Source: Oceanotoga teriensis (lineage in GTDB: Bacteria > Thermotogota > Thermotogae > Petrotogales > Petrotogaceae). From it: DNA of 64,000 bases. Each line of letters begins with the position of its first letter. Position 1 is the stretch's first letter. Under the pieces are notes generated by a model. The model was given only the letters and a program-made list of their open reading frames with translations, made no database searches and was not told where the DNA came from. Shown here in pieces: positions 53,901 through 62,323 of this stretch. The translations under genes and the position numbers were made by a program. The DNA is taken from the NCBI RefSeq assembly GCF_003148465.1, contig NZ_QGGI01000007.1, positions 1 to 64,000 on the forward strand, written 5' to 3'.

Positions 53901-54392
53901 TTTATTAAGCATCTTAGCTAGATCATCCAAAACACCTACAAAATAAATATCAGTCTCATAATATTCCTTAAAATAATTCTTCAAAGCCCTATCCTCACTC
54001 GATACTCCTATTAAAACAGGAGTATAATTAGCCAAAATACTATCAAGAGTATTAGCCCAATTATGGGATAAAATATCAGAATTCAAATCAGTGTTCAAAT
54101 TTATGATAGTAGGTTTATCAGTGGGAAAAGATAAAAATATAGAAATAGAATCCTTTGAACAAACAACAGGATTAACATTAGTATATTTATAAAAAGCCTC
54201 TTCAGAATACTTTGAAAAATATGAATTAACTAAAATATTACTATCTGTTTTTTCGCAAAATTTTGCAATATACCCCATAAAAACTTCATTAGTTTTTTCA
54301 TTCAAATCTGAACCAATAAAAAAAGCATATCTCTTATGAGAAGATTTACCCGTAAGATATTCTATAAAAGTATTATAATCAATATTTATCAT
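50934..54392 (-). CDS. Giant TPR protein with SIR2-like N-terminal domain
   Basis: The 1152 residues begin with a domain of about 190 residues. PTIINLNTD, then NWANTLDSILANYTPVLIGV and SSEDRALKNYF resemble the second half of SIR2-like domains; the classical NAD-binding GAGxS and catalytic His are not evident, so it may be degenerate. From about 235 to the end there are roughly 25 tetratricopeptide repeats of 33-35 residues (typical unit YNYALL...GD...KA..FY.KAIE.D). There is no signal peptide or membrane helix, so it should be a cytosolic scaffold or sensor. GAGAGGTG puts the start at 54392, five codons inside the frame. An extended -10 TGGTATAAT lies upstream. Confidence 0.75.
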   Translation of the reverse strand: MINIDYNTFIEYLTGKSSHKRYAFFIGSDLNEKTNEVFMGYIAKFCEKTDSNILVNSYFSKYSEEAFYKYTNVNPVVCSKDSISIFLSFPTDKPTIINLNTDLNSDILSHNWANTLDSILANYTPVLIGVSSEDRALKNYFKEYYETDIYFVGVLDDLAKMLNKEYLKFLKVEDYSIFVKKLCKDILGIDSLSMNSSRVEFYWKNEYEKIEEYNSDFVKANEEISELVDSFFDDEDVKKAFLEESDIRRAALILELSAEKFDNDFEVIFNYARFLHFSLGDLDKAKIYYDKALKIDESSYVYENYALLMYDYGDFDEANKFFNKSVELFDSDEDKNPYLLIRYAIFLREYGDFDKSMDMFLRYKEFGDLNNYFYYEYALLLNDFKEYEKAIDCLKKAIEEDDTNYLYFGEIAKSYALINDFRNAKENYLKAINLSPDNISLLYNYGIFLVNFGFYDESTDYFKRIIDINPNFYMAYNEYALALEKLERYDEAESVYKMAIGKNPDFKNIYNNYGILLEKTGREDEAEKFYKKIISDFPDYPHAYYNYALLCQKRGDLNKAEEFYKKAIENDGSYVMAYMNLALLLTDLNNFEESIYYYEKILEMDDTNIFAFNNLALLYEHLDDSDKALNFYKEGMKKLSFFDNIHVNYLFFLQKFFPKKVDKEFKKFIKKFPDSAKLFYEYAKYLENVGDLDGVEEFYEKALEIEVFPDLIINYAIFLEKSNNFEKAELVYDKGIESFPNNAFIYYNYGVMLDIINDHDRSKKLVKKALRIDNTNPTFNYFYAKILFFQENNYKLAKKYLDKSLKVDPYNYYANVYYAMVLKALKNYNKSKIYFEKAIDIMPDSYYAYYQYALAKWQNNEVIRDIMDLFDKAVDIGYNYYVFYDYLYFLAQNLQFNRFEEIKDEALEIEGDSNPEFFTHLGYLYFYFIRDYDKSKIFYEKAIDMKYSFDFSEYADVLRNLGRFDEADKFYKKAFSAGFLSLNFYINYGVNFLNLKKYDEALEMFFNAADYDKEYEGSDLFVNIAFTYDLMGDYDKANEFYIKAEKVSKDNVYFSGNYAGFLFKRGLNYDKALKLLNSSISNNSFDDIQLLECYIYMLIYTDDFTKALKKLDFFYDKGIRTTTDFSSHLRKAIDMNHDRLDLIKSYLDKLCI

Positions 54393-54468
54393 AAAAACAC
54401 CTCTCATTATTTATATATATATCATAATAATAACAAAAAAATAATAACAAACTATAAAATTATACCAC

Positions 54469-54518
54469 TTGACAATAAATAAAAAAAATATTAAAATATA
54501 TATGAATATATGCTCATA
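54469..54518 (+). promoter_or_regulatory. arsR-type gene promoter and metal-responsive operator
   Basis: TTGACA (54469-54474), 16 bases, TAAAAT (54491-54496), then ATATGAATATATGCTCATAT (54499-54518), a 7-6-7 inverted repeat with one mismatch over the start point. It is an ArsR/SmtB-type operator, 18 of 20 bases identical to that of the ATPase gene. The opposite strand carries the TPR gene's -10 at 54458-54463, so the divergent promoters nearly touch. Confidence 0.8.
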
Positions 54519-54533
54519 TATAGAGGTGAAAAA

Positions 54534-54923
54534 ATGGAAAAAATAAATAAACCAGAAAAAAAAGAAACAGATGTATGTAAAAATAACATTGTACATAGAG
54601 ACATACTAGAACAAATAAAAGATAAAATACCTGCAGATGAAATACTATTCGATCTTGCAGATTTCTTCAAAATATTTGGAGACACTACAAGAATAAAAAT
54701 ATTAAATCTATTATTTCAAGCAAAAGAATTATGCGTATGTGATATATCAATAGCATTAAACATGTCACAATCATCTATATCTCATCAATTAAGAGTTTTA
54801 AGACAAGCAAAAGTTGTAAAATACAGAAAAGATGGAAAAGTTGTTTATTATTCTCTCGATGATGAACATATAGAACAAATATTCAATACTGGAATGGAAC
54901 ATATCACAGAAGAAACATTTTAA
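54534..54923 (+). CDS. ArsR/SmtB/CadC-type metal-sensing repressor
   Basis: A 129-residue winged-helix repressor. The DNA-binding core is GDTTRIKILNLL then MSQSSISHQLRVLRQA. Two possible metal sites are visible: ELCVCDIS in helix 3 with an N-terminal cysteine (DVC), as in the Cd/Pb site of CadC, and D-E-H...H-I-T-E in the last helix, as in the Zn site of SmtB/CzrA. GAGGTG sets the start at 54534; the frame opens eight codons earlier in the operator. It probably represses itself and the ATPase. Confidence 0.92.
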   Translation: MEKINKPEKKETDVCKNNIVHRDILEQIKDKIPADEILFDLADFFKIFGDTTRIKILNLLFQAKELCVCDISIALNMSQSSISHQLRVLRQAKVVKYRKDGKVVYYSLDDEHIEQIFNTGMEHITEETF

Positions 54924-54935
54924 AAAATAAAAAAA

Positions 54936-54981
54936 TTGATATAATTTTTATTATATCTTATATATGAATAAATGTTCATAT
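54936..54981 (+). promoter_or_regulatory. Promoter and operator of the metal ATPase gene
   Basis: TTGATA (54936-54941), 17 bases, TATATA (54959-54964), overlapped by ATATGAATAAATGTTCATAT (54962-54981), a perfect 7-6-7 inverted repeat. The ArsR-type protein encoded just upstream is the expected ligand. Confidence 0.8.
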
Positions 54982-55005
54982 GTACATATTTAAAGGGGTG
55001 AAAAA

Positions 55006-57120
55006 ATGGAAAAAACTCAAAAAACAAAATTATCCTTAGATGGTTTAAATTGTGCTAATTGTGCTGCAAAAATAGAAAATAAAGTAAAAAATTTAGATGG
55101 AATAAAAAATGTAGAATTAAACTTTATAACTAAAACCCTTTCTTATGAAAGCACAAATACAGAAGATATAAATAAAATAAAAAAAATAGTAAACAAATTA
55201 GAACCAGATGTAAAAGTATATGAAGAAGGAAAAAATGAGTTCCATGAACATTCTCATGAACATGAACACTCTCATACCCATACTCATGAACATGGAAATT
55301 TCAATCTAAAAAAAGAAATTATAAGAATAAGTATTGGATTAATATTTTTTATAGCAGCAATAATAACAAATCAACAAATGATAATAAAAATATCATTATA
55401 TCTTGCAGCATACCTAATAATAGGTGGAAAAGTACTCATAAGATCTGCAAAAAATATAATGAGAGGAAATGTATTCGATGAAAATTTTCTAATGGGAATT
55501 GCTACTATAGGAGCTTTTGCAATAAAAGAATATCCCGAAGCAGTTGGAGTAATGCTATTCTATGAAATTGGAGAATTCTTACAAAACTTAGCCGTTGATA
55601 ATTCAAAAAAATCCATAAAATCTCTTTTAGATATAAGACCTGATTATGCAAACCTAATAAAAGGACAAAACATAGAAAAAGTAAGTCCTTCACAAGTAAA
55701 AGTAAATGACATAATAGTTGTAAAACCTGGAGAAAAAGTCCCTATGGATGGAAAAATAATACAAGGTCAAACAATGATGGATACCTCTGCAATAACAGGT
55801 GAATCAGTACCAAGAACAGTAAAAGAAAACGATGAAATACTAAGTGGATTCGTAAATCAAAATGGACTAATAAAAGTAAAAGTTGAAAAAGAATTTTCAG
55901 AATCGACAGTATCAAAAATACTAAATATGGTAGAAAATGCATCTGCAAAAAAAGCTAAAACAGAAAAAATGATAACAAAATTTGCAAAATATTATACTCC
56001 GGCAGTAGTATTCTTTGCATTGGGACTGGCTACTATACCAGTATTGATGGGCGGAACATTTTCTGATTGGCTTTATAGAGCTTTAATATTCCTTGTAATA
56101 TCATGTCCTTGTGGACTCGTTTTATCAATACCTCTTGGATACTTTTCAGGAATAGGAACTCTATCAAAAAAAGGTATACTAATAAAGGGCGGAAATTATT
56201 TAGAAACCATAAAAGACCTCGATACAATAGTATTTGATAAAACAGGAACAATAACACAAGGAGTCTTCGAAGTTGTAAAAATAAAACCAGAGAACATAAC
56301 AAAAGAAGAATTATTAAAAACAGCTGCATATGCTGAAAAACATTCAAATCATCCCATTGCTCAATCAATAAAAAAAGAATACAATCAACAAATAGATGAA
56401 ACAAAAATAAAAAAATATGAAGAAATATCAGGACATGGAATAAAAGCTAAAATAGAAGAAAAAACTGTACTCGCTGGTAATTCAAAATTAATGGAAAAAT
56501 TTGGAATAAATTACAAAGAAAACAATAACTCTGGAACAATAGTACATATAGCCATAAACGGTCAATATTCTGGATACTTAGAAATATCAGACAAAATTAA
56601 AAACGGTGTAAAACAAACTATAAAACAATTAAAACAACTTGGAATAAAAAACACTGTAATGCTTACAGGTGACAATAAAAAAGTAGCTCAAGCAGTAACA
56701 AAAGAAGTAGGTATAGATGAATACTATGCAGAATTATTACCAGATCAAAAAGTTCAAAAATTTGAACAAATAAAAACAAATAAAAAAATAGCCTTCATAG
56801 GTGATGGAATAAATGATGCACCCGTACTAACGAGATCCGATATAGGTATAGCTATGGGAGGATTGGGTTCTGATGCCGCAATAGAAGCAGCAGATGCAGT
56901 TATTATGGATGATAATATACAAAGAGTTGTAGATGCTATAAAAGTATCCAAAAAAACTGCAAAAATCACTTGGGAAAACATAATAATAGTACTTGGAGTA
57001 AAAATAGTATTCTTAAGTCTCGGTGCACTTGGAATGACAAACATATGGGGTGCCGTATTTGCAGATGTTGGTATAGCATTAATAGCAGTATTCAATTCCT
57101 TAAGAATATTTAAAAACTAA
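55006..57120 (+). CDS. cadA: Cd2+/Zn2+/Pb2+-exporting P1B-type ATPase
   Basis: An inner-membrane pump that expels soft divalent metals. Order: an N-terminal heavy-metal-associated domain with LNCANC, a His-rich linker (HEHSHEHEHSHTHTHEHG, about residues 83-102), then membrane helices with the transport-site CPC (about 367-369). The phosphorylated aspartate is in DKTGT (about 411), with HSNHPIAQSI, GDGINDAP and a last-helix aspartate in AVFADVGIAL. That combination marks the P1B-2 (Zn/Cd/Pb) class. At 704 residues it is full length. It is controlled by the adjacent CadC-like repressor. Confidence 0.95.
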   Translation: MEKTQKTKLSLDGLNCANCAAKIENKVKNLDGIKNVELNFITKTLSYESTNTEDINKIKKIVNKLEPDVKVYEEGKNEFHEHSHEHEHSHTHTHEHGNFNLKKEIIRISIGLIFFIAAIITNQQMIIKISLYLAAYLIIGGKVLIRSAKNIMRGNVFDENFLMGIATIGAFAIKEYPEAVGVMLFYEIGEFLQNLAVDNSKKSIKSLLDIRPDYANLIKGQNIEKVSPSQVKVNDIIVVKPGEKVPMDGKIIQGQTMMDTSAITGESVPRTVKENDEILSGFVNQNGLIKVKVEKEFSESTVSKILNMVENASAKKAKTEKMITKFAKYYTPAVVFFALGLATIPVLMGGTFSDWLYRALIFLVISCPCGLVLSIPLGYFSGIGTLSKKGILIKGGNYLETIKDLDTIVFDKTGTITQGVFEVVKIKPENITKEELLKTAAYAEKHSNHPIAQSIKKEYNQQIDETKIKKYEEISGHGIKAKIEEKTVLAGNSKLMEKFGINYKENNNSGTIVHIAINGQYSGYLEISDKIKNGVKQTIKQLKQLGIKNTVMLTGDNKKVAQAVTKEVGIDEYYAELLPDQKVQKFEQIKTNKKIAFIGDGINDAPVLTRSDIGIAMGGLGSDAAIEAADAVIMDDNIQRVVDAIKVSKKTAKITWENIIIVLGVKIVFLSLGALGMTNIWGAVFADVGIALIAVFNSLRIFKN

Positions 57121-57125
57121 AAATT

Positions 57126-57176
57126 AAAATGGACTATTCTGATACAAATCAAATCAGAAAAAGTCCATTTTTTTAT
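57126..57176 (+). terminator. Terminator after the metal ATPase gene
   Basis: AAAATGGACT...CTGAT / ATCAG...AGTCCATTTT with a small internal mismatch, followed by T7. Confidence 0.85.
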
Positions 57177-57254
57177 ATATCAAATGAAATTTAAATCCTC
57201 CAACAAAAAATACGATATAATATAAGTAAATACATCATAAAATGGGGGTTAAAA

Positions 57255-58844
57255 ATGAGACGTCAAATAAACCAAATATCTCTATTATTAAACATATTAT
57301 GTATAATATATCCCATATTGAGAATATACTATCCAAATCAAATAATAGAAATAATAGCTACAATAACAATACCATTCACACTCTTATTAAACTACTTCAT
57401 AGTATACTTATATAATTTTAAAAGATTAAAAGCATATAAATATCCAAGAATATTTTTAAAAACATCTATAATAGGTCTATTAATGATAATCGCAGGAAAC
57501 TTCTTAAAAGGGGCTTCATATTCATCCCAAATAAAACAAACATGGCATATATGGACTATAATATACATAGGATACTACTCAATATTCATAAGTGCTATAT
57601 ACAACAACATAAAAACACTTGGATACAATAAATACTTCATAAAAATAAATAATAGCAAAAAAAACATAATAAAAAATTTAATATCATTAATATACATATT
57701 AATGATAATCGCAATAACCATAATAACTTATACAAAAATATATGTTTCAACCATTGAAATGATAATACCAGAACTCTCAATAACCTTTGCAATAATAACT
57801 ATACCTTTAGGATTACTTATATACTCTACAAATCCAAAATCAGAAATAAACAAAAAAATCTCTGTAATATTCATAATAATATTCTCAATACTATTAACAA
57901 TACCATTAATAGCTAATCTAACAAATATAAACAAAATAGATCTAAAATTTTCAAATACATTTGGAAATCAACAAAACTCAAAATTCAGAAAAGTTCATTT
58001 CTCATTCACAGATTATCTACTTGGAATAAAAATACCAGAAATAGAAATAAAAAAAGATATTACCTATTATAAAGATACAAAAGGTTATGAAAACAATATA
58101 GAACTAAAATTTGATGCATATATACCCAAAAACAAAAATAAAGAAAATCCTGTAATAATAAGAATACATGGTGGTTCATGGGTTGGAGGAAACAAAGGAT
58201 TCTATAATATGCTACAAATAAACAAATATTTTGCATCACAAGGATACACTGTATTTGATATACAATATGGATTAACAAATACATCCATATTCTCAAAAAA
58301 TTCAGAAAAAATAAAAAATAGAACTGGCAATTTCACAATAGATGATATGATAAAACATATAGGATATTTCACAAAATACCTCGAACAAAACAAACAAAAA
58401 TATAATGCCGACACCTCAAAAGTAATAATAAGTGGAGGATCTTCAGGAGGACAACTTGCAACAGCAATTGCTTTAAGCTATGAAAATGAAAAATACAAAA
58501 ACTGGTATGATCAAAACATAAAAATAAAAGGTATAATACCTTTATATCCAGCGTATACAATAGCTTCAAAAATAGGAATAGAAGGAGAAAAAGAACTAAT
58601 ATCACCAGAAAAATTAATAAACAAAAATAACATTCCCATATTGATATATCAAGGAACAAAAGATACCTTCGTTCCAGAAGAAATAATAAAACAATTCGAA
58701 AAAAAATACTCAGAAAACAATAAAATAATGACAATATATTTTCCATACTCTGGCCATGCAAACGATATATACTTTGAAGGATATTATAATCAAATATTCT
58801 TATACTATATGGAAAGATTCATACAATACTCAATATCAAAATAA
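57255..58844 (+). CDS. Polytopic membrane protein with C-terminal alpha/beta-hydrolase (esterase) domain
   Basis: About seven membrane helices occupy residues 1-215. The C-terminal 300 residues are an alpha/beta hydrolase of the carboxylesterase/lipase type: oxyanion motif RIHGGSWVGG, nucleophile elbow ISGGSSGGQLA, acid in YQGTKDTFVP and His in FPYSGHAND. The membrane domain is not a family I recognise; the hydrolase should face the outside or a membrane substrate. GGGGG precedes the ATG, and TATAAT lies at 57216-57221. It is a single gene with its own terminator. Confidence 0.8.
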   Translation: MRRQINQISLLLNILCIIYPILRIYYPNQIIEIIATITIPFTLLLNYFIVYLYNFKRLKAYKYPRIFLKTSIIGLLMIIAGNFLKGASYSSQIKQTWHIWTIIYIGYYSIFISAIYNNIKTLGYNKYFIKINNSKKNIIKNLISLIYILMIIAITIITYTKIYVSTIEMIIPELSITFAIITIPLGLLIYSTNPKSEINKKISVIFIIIFSILLTIPLIANLTNINKIDLKFSNTFGNQQNSKFRKVHFSFTDYLLGIKIPEIEIKKDITYYKDTKGYENNIELKFDAYIPKNKNKENPVIIRIHGGSWVGGNKGFYNMLQINKYFASQGYTVFDIQYGLTNTSIFSKNSEKIKNRTGNFTIDDMIKHIGYFTKYLEQNKQKYNADTSKVIISGGSSGGQLATAIALSYENEKYKNWYDQNIKIKGIIPLYPAYTIASKIGIEGEKELISPEKLINKNNIPILIYQGTKDTFVPEEIIKQFEKKYSENNKIMTIYFPYSGHANDIYFEGYYNQIFLYYMERFIQYSISK

Positions 58845-58870
58845 AGATGCTTTGGCATCTTTATTTTTTT
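58841..58870 (+). terminator. Terminator after the membrane esterase gene
   Basis: ATAAAGATGC / GCATCTTTAT with loop TTTG, followed by TTTTTTT. Confidence 0.88.
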
Positions 58871-58927
58871 ACAAATACAATAATTTGATATAATATAATA
58901 ATGCTAAAAAATTCGGAGGAAAAATTA

Positions 58928-61900
58928 ATGTACAAAAAAAATATAGTTAAAACTTGGTGGGGTCTAAAATGGATAGAATCGCTTGAAAACATAGACAAAA
59001 ATAAAAATAGACTGCCACGTGGTAGAACTTATTTCAATAAAGGCAATGTAATAGACATAAACTACAAAGATGGAATGATAATATCAAAAGTAAAAGGTAA
59101 TTACAAAGACCATTATAATCAAACAATAAAATTGAATGCTTTCAAAAAAGATGAAAAAAATAAAATAAAAGCCATATTAAAAAACAGAAAAGATTTTATG
59201 GCACAACTATTAATAGGATTTTTTCCTCCAGACTTATTTGAAATATTAACCCAATCACAAATACATTTATTTCCGGAAAAATGGGCTGATATACTATCAA
59301 AATGTTCATGTCCGGATAGGGCTAATCCTTGTAAACACCTTGCAGCTGTTTTCTATTCTTTTGCCCATGAATTCGATAAAAACCCTTTTCTTATATTTGA
59401 ACTTCATGGACTCAAAAAATCAGAAATAGTAGAAGAAAGCGAAGAAAATATAATAAAATTCTCAAAACAATTCAAAATAAAAAAAGAAATAAAAGAACCA
59501 GAAATAATAGCAGAACCGCTTGAAATACAAAACCTATTAAATCTACTTCCAGATGATATACTATTCACAAATATAGACCTAAAATCAGATTTAAAAAAAT
59601 TATATGAAGAAATAAACCAAGATGAAAACATAAAAATAGAAAACTTAAAATTAACAGACTTAGAAATAAAAATAAATTATAATCAACAAAATCCCAAAAT
59701 ACAATTAAAAACCAATATAGACTATTTAAATCATGAGTACAATTACTATGATTTCTTTGAAATACTCGAAAAAGCTAATTATTACAACTTAGAAGATTCA
59801 AACATAAAATTCTTTTCAAAACTATTAAAATACTTTGAAATAATAAAATATACAAAATCCTTTTTACCTCAAGCACAAAAAATAGATGAAACAAACTTCC
59901 ATATAACTTATAAACCATATACAATAAATGAAACATATAAAAAATACCATGAATACTTAAAATCTTTAATAAAAGAACCCATAATAAAAAACAAAAATGA
60001 AATAGCAGATCAAGATTTCATAATAAATTTTCTCTTCAATCTATACATAAAAAACAAAATAAAATACATAATAGAACCCAAAGAAAACAAAATACATGAA
60101 TTATTTTTTACAAATTATATATACAAACCAAAAAAATTTGATGAAAAAAACACGTTTACATCAATAAAAAACTATCTCGAACCAATAACAATAGATGCAA
60201 ATGAATTTTTTATATTCAACATAAAAAATTACAAAAGCAAATACTCATTATCCATAGACATAGCAAAAAAAGATGATCCCTTTACAACAAAAGAATTGAG
60301 AGAACATCTAAGACAAAACAATGATCAAACAATATTAAAAAAACTTGCAATAATATCCAAATATTCTCCATTTATAATGGAATACTTAAACTTAAAATTC
60401 AAAGATCTAATAATAGAACCATCAGATCTTTCAGACTTAATAATAAACACTAAAAATATAATAAAACTATTAAACAGTCGAATAAACTATCCAATTGGAA
60501 TGGAAAAAATATATACACCTGAACTTATAATAAAAACAAAAACAACCGAAAAAGATATAACCTTAGAAACCATATCAAAACAATTAAACTTTGATTTCAA
60601 TTTCAAAATAGGAAGTACAGAAATAGAATTCGAAGAATTCATAAAAAAATATAATACAGAAAATGGAATCAAAAAAATAGAAAACCAATACTTCGTATAT
60701 GAAAAACATGCAATAGAAAACATAAAACAAATAGTAAAAAAAATAAAAGAATTAGATAACATAAGTTTATTCAAATTCATACTATCAAAAAATATATTTG
60801 GAATAGACATAATAATAGATGAAAACCTAAAAAACTACATAAAAAACTTTAAAAAATATAAACAAATAAACATACCAAAAAAATTAAATGCCACATTAAG
60901 ACCATATCAAAAAAAAGGATATAAATGGATATACACAAACTTTGAAAAAGGATTCAACATATGTCTTGCAGATGATATGGGTCTTGGAAAAACAATACAA
61001 ATACTATCTGTGATACAAAAAATAAAAGAAAATAAAAAATTAACAAATCCATCAATAGTAATATGTCCAACATCATTACTTGCAAACTGGGAAAAAGAAT
61101 CATCAAAATTTACACCAGAAATAAAAACACATATATACCATGGAAATGAAAGAGATATAGAAAAAATAAAAGAAAATGAACTAATAATAACATCTTATGG
61201 AATAATAAGAAGGGATATAGAAAAACTTCAAAAAATAAAATTTCAAATATGTGTAATAGATGAAGCTCAAAACATTAAAAATCCATATACCTCACAAAGT
61301 ATAGCGGTAAAAAAAATAAACTCACAACACAAAGTAGCTCTTACAGGTACACCTGTTGAAAACAAATTATTAGAATTATGGTCAATATACGATTTCTTAA
61401 TGCCGGGCTTTCTTGGAAATCAAGAAGACTTCAAAATAAATTATGCATATCCAATAGAAAAGCTAAGTAGAAACGCAGAAAAAAAATACTTAAAAAATGC
61501 CATAGAACCATTTTTAATGAGAAGATTAAAAACAGATAAAAAAATAATAAAAGACTTACCAGAAAAATTCGTATACGATGAATACGTATATTTAACACCA
61601 ATTCAAAAAAAATACTATCAAAAAATAATGGATCTAAAATTTTCAAACATAGAAAAAAATCATCAAAAAAGAAAAGCTCATATATTTGCTCTAATAACAG
61701 CATTAAAACAAATATGTAATCATCCAGCTAATTATGACAAAAATTTTATACAAACAATAAACTCATCAGGAAAAATGCAAAAAACTATAGACATACTACA
61801 AACCATAATAGAAAATGAAGAAAAAGTAATAATATTCACACAATACACAACAATGGGCAATATACTACAAAAATTAATAAAAGAATACTTTAAAATGGAA

Positions 61901-62287
61901 ATACTATTCTTTCATGGATCTTTAAACCAAAAGCAAAGAAATGAAATGATAGAAAAATTCGAAACAATATCCAAATACAAAGTAATGATAATATCATTAA
62001 AAGCTGGTGGAACGGGACTAAATTTAACCGCTGCAAACCATGTAATACATTATGATTTATGGTGGAATCCTGCCGTAGAAAATCAAGCAACAGACAGAGT
62101 ATTTAGAATAGGACAAGAAAAAAATGTAATAGTACACAGACTAATAACTACGGGAACATTCGAAGAAAAAATAAATGAAATAATAAATAAAAAAGAAAGA
62201 TTAACAAAAGAAATAATTACAACATCCGAAAAATGGATAGGAGACTTAACCAATGAAGAACTTAAAAAACTCTTCACATTAAAATAA
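58928..62287 (+). CDS. SWIM zinc-finger SNF2-family ATPase/helicase
   Basis: The 1119 residues start with a SWIM zinc finger (KCSCPDRANPCKHLAAV, about residues 130-146). A long helical linker follows, then an SNF2 motor from about 655: ADDMGLGKTIQ (Walker A), VIDEAQNIKN (DEAQ box), ALTGTPVENK, and a helicase C lobe with SLKAGGTGLNLTAA and ATDRVFRIGQ. Bacterial SWIM/SNF2 proteins are thought to translocate on DNA, but their role is unclear. GGAGG puts the start at 58928. TATAAT at 58889-58894 may be the promoter. It is a single-gene unit, with no defence genes next to it. Confidence 0.9.
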   Translation: MYKKNIVKTWWGLKWIESLENIDKNKNRLPRGRTYFNKGNVIDINYKDGMIISKVKGNYKDHYNQTIKLNAFKKDEKNKIKAILKNRKDFMAQLLIGFFPPDLFEILTQSQIHLFPEKWADILSKCSCPDRANPCKHLAAVFYSFAHEFDKNPFLIFELHGLKKSEIVEESEENIIKFSKQFKIKKEIKEPEIIAEPLEIQNLLNLLPDDILFTNIDLKSDLKKLYEEINQDENIKIENLKLTDLEIKINYNQQNPKIQLKTNIDYLNHEYNYYDFFEILEKANYYNLEDSNIKFFSKLLKYFEIIKYTKSFLPQAQKIDETNFHITYKPYTINETYKKYHEYLKSLIKEPIIKNKNEIADQDFIINFLFNLYIKNKIKYIIEPKENKIHELFFTNYIYKPKKFDEKNTFTSIKNYLEPITIDANEFFIFNIKNYKSKYSLSIDIAKKDDPFTTKELREHLRQNNDQTILKKLAIISKYSPFIMEYLNLKFKDLIIEPSDLSDLIINTKNIIKLLNSRINYPIGMEKIYTPELIIKTKTTEKDITLETISKQLNFDFNFKIGSTEIEFEEFIKKYNTENGIKKIENQYFVYEKHAIENIKQIVKKIKELDNISLFKFILSKNIFGIDIIIDENLKNYIKNFKKYKQINIPKKLNATLRPYQKKGYKWIYTNFEKGFNICLADDMGLGKTIQILSVIQKIKENKKLTNPSIVICPTSLLANWEKESSKFTPEIKTHIYHGNERDIEKIKENELIITSYGIIRRDIEKLQKIKFQICVIDEAQNIKNPYTSQSIAVKKINSQHKVALTGTPVENKLLELWSIYDFLMPGFLGNQEDFKINYAYPIEKLSRNAEKKYLKNAIEPFLMRRLKTDKKIIKDLPEKFVYDEYVYLTPIQKKYYQKIMDLKFSNIEKNHQKRKAHIFALITALKQICNHPANYDKNFIQTINSSGKMQKTIDILQTIIENEEKVIIFTQYTTMGNILQKLIKEYFKMEILFFHGSLNQKQRNEMIEKFETISKYKVMIISLKAGGTGLNLTAANHVIHYDLWWNPAVENQATDRVFRIGQEKNVIVHRLITTGTFEEKINEIINKKERLTKEIITTSEKWIGDLTNEELKKLFTLK

Positions 62288-62316
62288 AAACGGGCTTTAA
62301 AAGCCCGTTTATTATT
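62288..62316. terminator. Bidirectional terminator
   Basis: AAACGGGCTT / AAGCCCGTTT with loop TAA, followed by ATTATTTT (plus) and TTTATTTT (minus); it separates the SNF2 gene from the convergent exported protein. Confidence 0.88.
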
Positions 62317-62323
62317 TTCAAAA

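Noticed and set aside
58928-62287. SNF2/SWIM protein as part of a DISARM- or restriction-type defence island
   Set aside because: No methyltransferase, nuclease or DUF1998-type gene is adjacent; the flanks are an esterase and an unknown exported protein.
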